Source: Bradyrhizobium sp. CSA112 (GTDB lineage Bacteria > Pseudomonadota > Alphaproteobacteria > Rhizobiales > Xanthobacteraceae). From it: a stretch of 64,000 nucleotides of DNA. The stretch spans positions 1 to 64,000 of the forward strand of contig NZ_JAACFS010000004.1 of assembly GCF_029051645.1 (NCBI RefSeq), read 5' to 3'. This document shows positions 17,647 to 25,623 of this stretch, one piece after another. Numbering within the stretch: position 1 is the first letter of the stretch; the number at the start of each line of letters is the position of its first letter. Below the pieces are notes generated by a model, which was not told where the DNA came from, ran no database searches, and saw only the letters and a program-made list of their open reading frames with translations. A program made the position numbers and the translations under genes.

Positions 17647-17765
17647 GAGACCTCATTTGACTCAAAGCCTCGACAATTCACCCGCGAGTTCCGTACGCGG
17701 CAATACTTGACGTTGCTCTACGTTCGCACGAGAATTCAGCATGGGGCAACCATGGAGTGAATGCC

Positions 17766-18227
17766 ATGAAAAAACCAAGCCTCGGAAAAGCTGCCCTCGC
17801 GGTCTCCGTCTTCACATGCGCGACCATGCTCTCGTTTGACTGGAGCGAACAAAGGGGCGCTTCGCTATCCATCGAGCGCGCGCTGGCACAGATGGTTGAT
17901 CCATCGACCCCGGCGCCGGGCGTCACCCGGCGGCAGGCGCGGCGGGCCGCGGCCGGTGCTGCCGCCGTGGGCGCCGGTGCTGTCGCAGCCGGAGCGACTG
18001 CCGCCTACTACGCCGGCGGCGGCCCTTATGCCTACGGCGGTAACGGTCCCTACGCCTACTACGGCGGCAACGATCCCAACGCCAGTTACGGCGGCGGCAG
18101 CGGTCCCAATGCCTATTACGGTGGCCCGGGCATATGGAGTCAGGACTACGCGGCGCGCAATGGCATCATCTGCCAGCCCGGCACAATGGTCCGCCTTGAC
18201 GACGGCCGCATGCACCGCTGCCAGTAA
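17766..18227 (+). CDS. Small secreted Gly/Tyr/Asn-rich protein
   Basis: A 153-aa protein from ATG 17766 (MKKPSLGKAAL), with GGAG nine bases upstream; GTG 17757 in the same frame is less well placed. An N-terminal signal or anchor (residues 4-25) is followed by a short Ala-rich stretch after RRQARR that could span the membrane. The middle is low-complexity, with repeated GGNGPYAYYGG and GGNDPNASYGG units. The C-terminus ends CQPGTMVRLDDGRMHRCQ with two Cys. Such proteins are common in Bradyrhizobium envelopes and their function is unknown. A terminator-like hairpin follows. Confidence 0.7.
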   Translation: MKKPSLGKAALAVSVFTCATMLSFDWSEQRGASLSIERALAQMVDPSTPAPGVTRRQARRAAAGAAAVGAGAVAAGATAAYYAGGGPYAYGGNGPYAYYGGNDPNASYGGGSGPNAYYGGPGIWSQDYAARNGIICQPGTMVRLDDGRMHRCQ

Positions 18228-18239
18228 GCGATTGTCGAG

Positions 18240-18263
18240 AACGGCGGCCGAGGGGCCGCCGTT
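18240..18263 (+). terminator. Terminator-like hairpin after the Gly/Tyr-rich protein gene
   Basis: A 10-bp perfect stem AACGGCGGCC / GGCCGCCGTT with loop GAGG, 12 bp past the stop codon. The following sequence (gtcgttc) is only weakly T-rich, so its strength is uncertain. Confidence 0.55.
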
Positions 18264-18284
18264 GTCGTTCGCATTGAGAAAATT

Positions 18285-18375
18285 CGTAGCCCGGATGGAG
18301 CGCAGCGCAATCCGGGATCAGTTCCATCTGCGGATAGACCTATCCCGGATTTCGCTTCGCTCCATCCGGGCTACG
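18285..18375. repeat. Palindromic intergenic element (family B)
   Basis: A perfect 18-bp inverted repeat, CGTAGCCCGGATGGAGCG (18285-18302) and its complement (18358-18375), encloses a second pair, ATCCGGGAT (18310-18318) / ATCCCGGAT (18342-18350). It lies between convergent genes and nearly touches the end of the SDR gene. Confidence 0.85.
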
Positions 18376-18378
18376 TTC

Positions 18379-19173
18379 TCACTTCCCGTAGGCTTCCCGC
18401 ATCTTCGCCTGGATCTTCGCCATGCCTGATATCCAGCGGTCGTAATTCTCGGTCTTCTTGCGCATGTAGCCGAGCACCTGCGGGTGCGGCAGGATCACGA
18501 AGGTTTCCTCTTCCAGCCCCTTCAGCACGTCCTGCGCCACCTGCTCCGGTGAAAGGTCGCCGTCGCCGGATTGCGGGCCCTTGGGGATCGCGCGCAGCAT
18601 GTTGGTGTCGACGCCCTGCGGGCACAGGATAGAAACCCTGATGTTGTCCGCCTTGTGCGAGATCGCCAGATTCTCGGCAAAGCCGACGGCGGCATGCTTG
18701 GTGGTCGAATAGGCCGGGCTGCCGACCTGCGACAGCAGGCCTGCCGCCGAAATCGTATTGAGGAAATAACCGCCGCCGCGCGCCTTCATGCGCGGGATCA
18801 GGTGCCGCGCCGCATAGACATGGGCCATGACATGAACGGCCCAGCTTCGCTGCCACGGTTCGTCGGAGTTTCCGCCGGCATTCACCGATAGTGGATCGAA
18901 ACCGCCGCCGATGCCAGCATTGGAGCAGAACAGCGCAATCGGGCCGAATTGATGCTCGGTCTCCTCGATGACGTGATGGATGTCCTTCTCCTTTCCGACA
19001 TCGCATTTGAAGGCCGCGCCACCGATCGGAGTGGCGACGGCTCGCGCGCCGTCGGGATCGATATCGGCGACAACGACTTTGGCGGCGCCTTCGCGGTGAA
19101 AGGCCTCGCACATCGCCTTCCCGATACCGTTGGCGCCACCGGTGACAACCACGACTTTGCCGGTCACCTGCAT
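18379..19173 (-). CDS. Short-chain dehydrogenase/reductase
   Basis: A 264-aa classical SDR with cofactor loop TGGANGIG (residues 11-18), adenine-binding CDVG, the NAG motif in SNAGIGGG, catalytic Ser142 (NTISAAGL) and the Tyr155-x3-Lys159 pair (YSTTK). Asp37-Asp39 after strand 2 (VADID) suggests NAD rather than NADP. The substrate is unknown. The C-terminal RKKTENYDRWISGMAK is typical of acyl/keto SDRs found near fatty-acid genes. It lies 25 bp after the hemolysin III gene on the same strand, so the two may share a transcript. Confidence 0.85.
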   Translation of the reverse strand: MQVTGKVVVVTGGANGIGKAMCEAFHREGAAKVVVADIDPDGARAVATPIGGAAFKCDVGKEKDIHHVIEETEHQFGPIALFCSNAGIGGGFDPLSVNAGGNSDEPWQRSWAVHVMAHVYAARHLIPRMKARGGGYFLNTISAAGLLSQVGSPAYSTTKHAAVGFAENLAISHKADNIRVSILCPQGVDTNMLRAIPKGPQSGDGDLSPEQVAQDVLKGLEEETFVILPHPQVLGYMRKKTENYDRWISGMAKIQAKMREAYGK

Positions 19174-19198
19174 GGCCGTTCCCCCGTTTTCTAAAAGC

Positions 19199-19897
19199 TT
19201 ACGTCAGGATCATCATATCGAGAATAGCGGTATAGTGGCACGCGGCGCCGAGCAAGACGAAGCCATGCCAGATCGCATTCTGGAAACGCAGCCGCTGCCA
19301 GGCGTGGAAGATCACGCCAAGGCTATAGAGCACGCCGCCGGCTACGACGAAGCCCAGCGCCAGCGGCGGCACCGCTTTTACCACCGCGTCGTAAATCATG
19401 ACGCCGCTCCAGCCCAACGCCAGATAGAGTCCCACAGCCAGACGATCATACCGTCCCGGGCGCGCCAGCTTCAGCACGACACCGAGGATCGCGGCGCACC
19501 ACACCCCAGCCAGCAGCGCGATCGCGAGATAGCTCTCCCTCAGTTGCACGATGAAGGGCGTATAGGTGGCGGCGATCAGCAGATAGATCGCAGAATGATC
19601 GAAGCGGCGCAGCACCCATTTGGCGCGCGACACCGGCCAGAGATTATAGATCGCCGACAACGTCAGCATCGCCAGCAGGCCCGCGACATAAATCGATACA
19701 ACGGCAATTTCGATCGCGCTGGCATAAATCGCTGTCAGCACGATCAGGGCGGTGGCGGCGACAAGCCCCAGGCAGACACCGACGATATGCACGACGCCGT
19801 CGGCGATCAGCTCCGCACGATCATAGTTCCAGTGCATGGCGTCGGCCGCCGCATGGATGGATGTCGAGGCGAGTTGTTTCAGTCTGAAGATGGTCAT
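19199..19897 (-). CDS. Hemolysin III family (PAQR-like) membrane protein
   Basis: A 232-aa integral membrane protein with seven predicted helices. Characteristic HlyIII features are the N-terminal ELIADGVVHIVG, the S-x-x-YN-L-W segment (SAIYNLWP), RRFDHSAIYLLIAATYTPF and the C-terminal HAWQRLRFQNAIWHGFVLLGAACHY. The conserved Ser/His/Asp/His set forms the predicted metal site of PAQR-type hydrolases. Its role in the membrane is unknown in rhizobia. Divergent from ycjX. Confidence 0.87.
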   Translation of the reverse strand: MTIFRLKQLASTSIHAAADAMHWNYDRAELIADGVVHIVGVCLGLVAATALIVLTAIYASAIEIAVVSIYVAGLLAMLTLSAIYNLWPVSRAKWVLRRFDHSAIYLLIAATYTPFIVQLRESYLAIALLAGVWCAAILGVVLKLARPGRYDRLAVGLYLALGWSGVMIYDAVVKAVPPLALGFVVAGGVLYSLGVIFHAWQRLRFQNAIWHGFVLLGAACHYTAILDMMILT

Positions 19898-20172
19898 GCA
19901 GGTCCACAGAAGCTGGTCAGGGAGCGATTAAGACATGGGTGTTCCGAGGTCAACGAACCGTTCAAAGCCGCCGGCCTGGAGGCCGTCATCATGCGGAAAA
20001 GCAGGTGGTCTCGTACTCCACAGCCGTGGCATTTTCGTGCTGCCGGTGACAAGCCGATATCCGTAGAAGCCCGTGGTCAGCCCATCACGAGAGCTTGATT
20101 TTGGGTCGGCAATCGCCACTTTTCTGGCATCGCCCACCAATGCGTCTCTTACATCGAGCCTTCCGCGCCCGT

Positions 20173-21636
20173 ATGCCCCCCAGTTTTTCAGACATCGTCG
20201 AGGAAGCGCGTTTGTCGGCGCGGGCACTTCTGGATTACGGCGACAGCTTCTTCAATCCCACCGTGCGGCTCGGCGTCACCGGCCTGTCGCGCGCCGGCAA
20301 GACCGTGTTCATCACGGCGCTGATCCACGGCCTGACCCGCGGCGGAAGGTTTCCGGTCTTCGAGCCCTATGCCACCGGCCGGATCGCCCGCGCCCGGCTC
20401 GAGCCGCAGCCGGATGATGCCGTGCCGCGCTTCGACTATGAGAACCACGTCCGCACGCTGATCGAGGAGCGGCGCTGGCCGAACTCCACCGTCGACATCA
20501 GCGAACTGCGCCTGGTCATCGACTACCAGCGGCAGAACGGCGCCGATCGCACGCTCACCATCGACATTGTGGATTACCCCGGCGAATGGCTGCTCGACCT
20601 GCCGCTGCTCAGCAAGAGTTATGAGCAATGGTCGGTCGAGAGCCTTGCGTTGTCGTGCGAGGGCCCGCGCGCAAAGCTCGCCGCGCCGTGGCACGAGCAC
20701 CTGAAGACGCTTCATCCCGAAGGCCGCGAGAACGAACAGGCGGCGCTCGCGGCCGCCAAGCTGTTCACGGATTACCTGCGCGCCTGCCGCGATGAACGTT
20801 TTGCGATGAGCCTGCTGCCTCCAGGACGCTTCCTGATGCCGGGCAACCTCGCAGGCTCGCCGGCGCTGACCTTTGCGCCGCTGGAAGTGGCCAGCGACGG
20901 CAGCGCGCCCGACGGTTCGCTGTGGGCAATGATGCGGCGGCGCTATGAGGCCTACAAGGACGTCGTGGTGCGCCCGTTCTTCCGCGATCATTTTGCGCGG
21001 CTCGACCGGCAGATCGTGCTGGTCGATGCCCTTGCCGCCTTCAACGCCGGCCCCGAGGCGCTGCACGATCTCGAAGCCGCGCTGTCGGGCATTCTCGATT
21101 GCTTCCGCATCGGCCGCAGCACGATCCTCAGCAGCCTGTTTCGTCCCCGGATCGACCGCATCCTGTTTGCCGCCACCAAGGCCGATCACCTGCACCGTCA
21201 GAGCCATGACCGTCTGGAAGCGGTGCTGCGGCGCGCGGTCGCCAAGGCGGCCGACCGCGCCGAATATGCGGGAGCTGCGATCGACGTGGTCGCGCTGGCC
21301 GCGGTGCGCGCCACGCGCGAGGCGATGGTGGCGCGCGGCCGGGACAAACTGCCGTCCATCCTTGGTACGCCCGCGCCCGGCGAGAGCGCCAATGGCGAGG
21401 CCTTCGATGGCGAGACCGAAGTCGCGACCTTTCCGGGCGACCTGCCCGCCGATCCCGAGGAGCTGTTCAACGGCGGCTTTCGCGGCCTTTCCAGCACGCC
21501 GTCCGAAACGGCCGACTTCCGCTTCCTGCGCTTCCGGCCGCCGCTCCTGGAACGCGCGGCCAACGAAGAGCCCGCGCTGCCTCACATCCGCCTTGACCGC
21601 GCCCTCCAGTTCCTGATCGGAGACCGACTGCAATGA
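20173..21636 (+). CDS. ycjX: YcjX family P-loop NTPase
   Basis: A 487-aa protein from ATG 20173 (MPPSFSDIVEEA); an upstream in-frame extension does not resemble the family. The P-loop is GLSRAGKT, followed by FITALIHGLTRGG. IDIVDYPGEWLLDL is the Walker-B-like (DxPG) segment, and FAATKADHLHRQ is the NKxD-equivalent guanine-recognition motif. YcjX proteins are stress-associated GTPases related to dynamin-type and Ras-like GTPases, and their biochemical role is not settled. The stop overlaps the ycjF-like start (ATGA), the standard ycjX-ycjF arrangement. Confidence 0.9.
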   Translation: MPPSFSDIVEEARLSARALLDYGDSFFNPTVRLGVTGLSRAGKTVFITALIHGLTRGGRFPVFEPYATGRIARARLEPQPDDAVPRFDYENHVRTLIEERRWPNSTVDISELRLVIDYQRQNGADRTLTIDIVDYPGEWLLDLPLLSKSYEQWSVESLALSCEGPRAKLAAPWHEHLKTLHPEGRENEQAALAAAKLFTDYLRACRDERFAMSLLPPGRFLMPGNLAGSPALTFAPLEVASDGSAPDGSLWAMMRRRYEAYKDVVVRPFFRDHFARLDRQIVLVDALAAFNAGPEALHDLEAALSGILDCFRIGRSTILSSLFRPRIDRILFAATKADHLHRQSHDRLEAVLRRAVAKAADRAEYAGAAIDVVALAAVRATREAMVARGRDKLPSILGTPAPGESANGEAFDGETEVATFPGDLPADPEELFNGGFRGLSSTPSETADFRFLRFRPPLLERAANEEPALPHIRLDRALQFLIGDRLQ

Positions 21637-22664
21637 GCGAGAAGACGCCCCATCGGCGGCCGGCGACGTTCAAGCTCGGCGATCCCGGCGTGATCGTGAT
21701 GGATCCGGACGAGACCGGGCGCCCTGCCCGCGGCACGGTGCATGTCACGCCGGAGGCAGATCCCGCCCTGTTGCCCGTTCCGATTGATGCGCCGCTGGTT
21801 CCGGTGCGCCGCGGCTTTCGCTGGGGCGCGCTGTTCTGGTCGGCCGTCGGCGGGCTGGTGCTGCTCGGCACAGGGCTTGGCATCGTCAACATGGTCGAGG
21901 ATCTGTTCGCGCGCAGCCAGACGCTGGGCTATGTCGCGCTGGCATTTGCGGTCGCAGCCGCGCTGGCGCTATCCGTCGTGATCGCGCGCGAAGCGTTCGG
22001 GCTGGCGCGGCTGGCGGCGATCGAAAAGCTGCATTTGCGCGCCGCCGAGGTGCTGCGCAGCGACGACCGCGCCGAGAGCCGCGCCGTCGTCAACGAGCTG
22101 CTCAGGCTGGCGCATCAGAACCCGCAACTGGCCCGCGCCCGCGCCACGCTGGTGAGCCATGCCGACGACATCATCGACGGCGCTGACATGATCAAGCTGG
22201 CCGAGCGCGAATTGATGGCGCCGCTGGATGAAGAGGCGCGGCGTCTGGTCTCGCAAGCCGCCCAGCGCGTCTCGGTCGTGACGGCGGTAAGCCCGCGCGC
22301 GCTGATCGACGTGCTGTTCGTGTTCGTCGCCGCGATGCGGCTGATCCGGCAATTGGCGCGGCTCTATGGCGGCCGGCCCGGCACGCTCGGCATGATCAGC
22401 CTGCTTCGCCACGTCATCGGCCATCTCGCGATCACCGGCGGCATGGCGGTCGGCGACAGCCTGGTGCAACAAATGCTGGGCCATGGCATCGCCGCAAAAC
22501 TCTCGCAGCGGCTTGGCGAAGGCGTGCTGAACGGCCTGCTCACGGCAAGGCTGGGCCTTGCCGCGATCGACGTGACGCGCCCATTGCCGTTCACCGCGCT
22601 GCCGCGGCCAGCGCTGGCCGATCTCGCCAAGGATTTGCTGCGCAAACGCGATGGAGAGGCGTGA
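21633..22664 (+). CDS. ycjF: YcjF / TIGR01620 family inner-membrane protein
   Basis: A 343-aa protein with a Pro-rich cytoplasmic N-terminus and two adjacent transmembrane helices (about residues 64-87 and 98-118). The alpha-helical C-terminal domain contains RAESRAVVNELL, a central ARATLVSHADDI and the conserved SPRALIDVLFVFVAAMRLIRQLA. It ends in a glycine-rich hydrophobic segment (HLAITGGMAVGDSLVQQMLG). It is coupled translationally to ycjX. The pair probably forms a membrane-linked GTPase module. Confidence 0.88.
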   Translation: MSEKTPHRRPATFKLGDPGVIVMDPDETGRPARGTVHVTPEADPALLPVPIDAPLVPVRRGFRWGALFWSAVGGLVLLGTGLGIVNMVEDLFARSQTLGYVALAFAVAAALALSVVIAREAFGLARLAAIEKLHLRAAEVLRSDDRAESRAVVNELLRLAHQNPQLARARATLVSHADDIIDGADMIKLAERELMAPLDEEARRLVSQAAQRVSVVTAVSPRALIDVLFVFVAAMRLIRQLARLYGGRPGTLGMISLLRHVIGHLAITGGMAVGDSLVQQMLGHGIAAKLSQRLGEGVLNGLLTARLGLAAIDVTRPLPFTALPRPALADLAKDLLRKRDGEA

Positions 22665-22816
22665 GGTTTCGATCCCGCCAAGCTGGCGAGTTCCAACTCT
22701 CTCTCAACGGCGTTCGATAGGAACAATTCATCCTTGCCGATCTTCTCCTCAGCGACCGATGCGGAGAGCTTCGACGATGAAAGGATTGGCACCGCACGAC
22801 AAGAAGCCGTGACCTC

Positions 22817-23557
22817 ATGGCGCGGGTCCTGATCGGCACGTCCGGCTGGCACTACGATTCCTGGCGTGGCCCGTTCTTCCCCAAGGGCCTGCCCCTCAAA
22901 GAGCAGTTGCCCTACTACAGCAGCCAGTTTTCGACGACTGAACTCAACGGCGTGTTTTACAGAACGCCCACGCCGGAAGCGGTCACAAGCTGGCGGGATC
23001 AGACCGGGCGCGACTTCATCTTTGCCTGGAAGGCATCCAAATTCATCACCCATTGGAAGCGGCTCTCAGGCAATTCGGTCAACAGCCTCGAACTGCTGGA
23101 GGATCGCCTGTCCCTGCTCGGCAGGAAGGCCGGGCCGATCCTGTTTCAACTACCGCCGAACTTTGAGGTAGATGCCGACCGGCTCGCCTCCTTCTTGAAG
23201 CTGCTGCCGAAGAAACGGCGCTACAGTTTTGAATTCCGCCATCCAAGCTGGTATGCACCAGAGATATTGCGCCTGCTTCGGGCACAAAACATCTCGCTAT
23301 GCATATCCGACCATCACGATGCACCCGCCCCGTGGACGCGTACCGCCGACTTCGTCTACGTGCGCGGACACGGACCCACAGGCCGCTACAAAGGCCACTA
23401 CAGTCAGCGCACCCTCTCGGAATGGGCACGCCGTATCAGGTCATGGAAAAAGCAAGGCTGTGACGTGTTCGTCTATTTCGACAACGACCAGAAAAGCGCA
23501 GCACCTGCCGACGCCAGATCCCTGCGTGAAATCGTAGGGGCGGCAAAGGAGCGTTAG
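22817..23557 (+). CDS. DUF72 domain protein
   Basis: A 246-aa TIM-barrel-like protein of the DUF72/YecE family. It begins VLIGTSGWHYDSWRGPFFP and contains FSTTELNGVFYRTP, FAWKASKFITH, GPILFQLPPNF, FEFRHPSWY and the C-terminal VYFDNDQKSAAPADA. These blocks define the family, whose enzymatic role is unknown. ATG 22817 follows a 152-bp gap after ycjF. It is convergent with the GT39 gene, and a palindromic element lies between them. Confidence 0.88.
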   Translation: MARVLIGTSGWHYDSWRGPFFPKGLPLKEQLPYYSSQFSTTELNGVFYRTPTPEAVTSWRDQTGRDFIFAWKASKFITHWKRLSGNSVNSLELLEDRLSLLGRKAGPILFQLPPNFEVDADRLASFLKLLPKKRRYSFEFRHPSWYAPEILRLLRAQNISLCISDHHDAPAPWTRTADFVYVRGHGPTGRYKGHYSQRTLSEWARRIRSWKKQGCDVFVYFDNDQKSAAPADARSLREIVGAAKER

Positions 23558-23661
23558 CGACGTGCCCACCATCTATCACCGATTGCGCAGCCCAGCAAAC
23601 CTCGGGTAATTCATATCGCGAGATGCGCAAGCTCGTACAGCCGTCATCCTACAGTCCGTCG

Positions 23662-23700
23662 TCACCCGCCTTGTGCGCAATTGCGCACTGGGGCGGGTGA
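23662..23700. repeat. Palindromic intergenic element (family C)
   Basis: A perfect 16-bp palindrome GTGCGCAATTGCGCAC (23673-23688) is nested inside arms TCACCCGCC (23662-23670) / GGCGGGTGA (23692-23700). It sits between two convergent genes and could act as a bidirectional terminator or a dispersed repeat. Confidence 0.7.
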
Positions 23701-23775
23701 TCCTGTATTCCAGAGACGTCAATGATTGAACCGATAAGCGCGCGGCGTACTGGTTTTGTGGCAGCGCCCCGCGGG

Positions 23776-25380
23776 CTACGAAGCGTACGCCTCGAACCTG
23801 AAAACCCCCGCCAGCACGCGCCAGCGGAACAGCGGCGAATCCGGTGGCGGGGAAAGCTCGGGCGTCCAGCCGGTGAGTTTTTCCAGCGCGTAGGTATCCA
23901 TCACAACCCCGCGCCAGATGCGCTCGACCCGCTCCAGCGGCTGCCGCTTTGCCGTGGTGAGATCCCACAGCGGCAGGCGATGGTCGGGTTCGCGCGCGAC
24001 GTAGAGGCCGGGATGATCCTTGATCGCCTTCATGCCGGGATCGCGGAAGTCCTGGAATCTGCCGCGCTCGTTGATCTGGATGACGGGTACGCGCCCGTTG
24101 AAATACCAGCGCAGCATCGCATAGGTGCGATAGTCCGACGTCGCGATCCAGGTCGCGCCGGTCTTCTGCAATTGCTCTTGCGCGCGCGCCACCACCTGCT
24201 CATAGCCGGCCTCGCCGCCGACGGGATCGGTCCTGCCGATCAAATTCCAGGGCGCCGCGACGTAATAGAAGAACACGCCGACCACGAACGCGATGCCCGA
24301 GATGACAGCCACCCTCGCCCACCAGAATGTCGATTTGACGATCCATTCCGGCCAGCCCTCGCGCGGCAGCATCACGAGATTGATGGCGGTCGCGGCAAAG
24401 CCGGCGGGCCACAGGAACATCGGCCAGGTGTCGCCGACACGCAGGGTCAGCGACTTCCAGAGGAAATAGAGGAAAGGCACCAGCACGGCGGTCGACAGCA
24501 GGATCGCGACCGGCTCGCGGGCGCGATAGCCGCGCCAGGCCGTCAGCGTCACGCCGGACAGCACCACCGGCAACAGCACGAAGCCGACGAGACCGAACTG
24601 CAGGCCGATGAATTCGCCGACGGTGCGGAGCGACAGTTGATGGGTCGCAACCGCACGCACGAACTGGAAGCGGAGCGACGCCCAATCATGCTGCGCGTTC
24701 CAGACCAGCACCGGCATAAACACGACCACCGCAATCAGCGCCGCCAGCCATGGCCAGGGACTGAGCAGCCAGCGCCGACGCCAGTCCGGCACCAGCGCAA
24801 ACGCTGCGACCGCCGGCAGCAGCATGATCGCGGTGAATTTCGACAGCAGCGCCAGCCCTGCGAACAGACCGGCGGCCAGCCACCAGCGCGGATTGCCGCT
24901 CTCGTGCAGCCGCACCAACGACCACAGCATCGCGACCGCACAGGGGATCATCGCCGTGTCGGGCGCGACCTTCGCCATCAACAGTCCGTAATACAGCGCC
25001 GCTTCCGGCAACAGCACCGCAAAGATGACGGCGCGAACATCATGTGTCACACGCCGGACGATGTCGGCGAGCAGAAGCTGCGTGACCAGCATCGCGACGA
25101 TGCCGCCGAACCGCACGCCGAGATTGGTGTCGCCGAAGATCGCGGTGCCGAACCGGATCAGCCAGGCGATGCCGGGCGGATGATCGAGAAAGGCGAGCGC
25201 GCTCTCCTTCGACCAGGTCCAGTAATAGGCCTCGTCGGTACGCAGATCGAGCACGCCGGCGTAGACCAGCCGCATCGCCGTCATCGCCGCAATCAGCAGC
25301 GCAACGGCAAGCCAGGGCGCTGCAAACCATGGCGGCGCGGCGGGACTGGCTTGGCTCTTATGGGGCTTGGCAATCGTCAC
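23776..25380 (-). CDS. GT39/ArnT-type membrane glycosyltransferase
   Basis: A 534-aa polytopic protein of the GT-C fold. The first periplasmic loop carries the catalytic acidic pair in LRTDEAYYWTWSKE, followed by FLDHPPGIAWLIRFG, the PMT_2 signature. About ten transmembrane helices follow, and the C-terminal 150 residues form a soluble periplasmic domain (SDYRTYAMLRWYFNGRVPVI). Such enzymes use polyprenyl-phosphate sugars to modify lipid A, proteins or glycans; the acceptor here is unknown. The gene stands alone, divergent from the adenylate cyclase gene. Confidence 0.87.
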   Translation of the reverse strand: MTIAKPHKSQASPAAPPWFAAPWLAVALLIAAMTAMRLVYAGVLDLRTDEAYYWTWSKESALAFLDHPPGIAWLIRFGTAIFGDTNLGVRFGGIVAMLVTQLLLADIVRRVTHDVRAVIFAVLLPEAALYYGLLMAKVAPDTAMIPCAVAMLWSLVRLHESGNPRWWLAAGLFAGLALLSKFTAIMLLPAVAAFALVPDWRRRWLLSPWPWLAALIAVVVFMPVLVWNAQHDWASLRFQFVRAVATHQLSLRTVGEFIGLQFGLVGFVLLPVVLSGVTLTAWRGYRAREPVAILLSTAVLVPFLYFLWKSLTLRVGDTWPMFLWPAGFAATAINLVMLPREGWPEWIVKSTFWWARVAVISGIAFVVGVFFYYVAAPWNLIGRTDPVGGEAGYEQVVARAQEQLQKTGATWIATSDYRTYAMLRWYFNGRVPVIQINERGRFQDFRDPGMKAIKDHPGLYVAREPDHRLPLWDLTTAKRQPLERVERIWRGVVMDTYALEKLTGWTPELSPPPDSPLFRWRVLAGVFRFEAYAS

Positions 25381-25440
25381 GGCGCTTTCTCCTCGACTGC
25401 GCCGGGAGTGTCAACGCGGCCGTGGCGGAAAAAGGTTTAT

Positions 25441-25561
25441 CGTCGCCCCTGCGAACGCAGGGGCCCATAGCCACCGATGGTGATAAGGGAAATAGCTTTT
25501 GGCCGCGGAGAGCTTATTGAAAGGCCACGGCGTATGGGTCCCTGCGTTCGCAGGGACGACG
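25441..25561. repeat. Palindromic intergenic element (family D)
   Basis: Two near-complementary arms, each itself palindromic: CCCCTGCGAACGCAGGGG (25446-25463) and TCCCTGCGTTCGCAGGGA (25539-25556). They are flanked by matching CGTCG / CGACG and CCATA / TATGG bases. It lies in the 243-bp divergent gap between the GT39 and cyclase genes. Its presence shows that the reading frame extending cyaC upstream of 25624 is not coding. Confidence 0.8.
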
Positions 25562-25623
25562 GAGGATGGTATTCACCGCTGGAATTAGGCATTAGTATCG
25601 CCAATATTGACCCCGTGGATCGC

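Noticed and set aside
20188..21633. 481-aa minus-strand frame opposite ycjX
   Set aside because: Shadow of the YcjX gene, which has P-loop and guanine-binding motifs and is coupled to ycjF.
23722..25470. 582-aa plus-strand frame opposite the GT39 gene
   Set aside because: The product is an Arg/His/Gln-rich low-complexity chain, the usual antisense shadow. The minus strand encodes a proper membrane glycosyltransferase.
25477..25623. N-terminal extension of the cyclase gene
   Set aside because: This stretch overlaps the palindromic element, and its translation (ERPRRMGPCVRRDDGG) is the typical read-through of such repeats.
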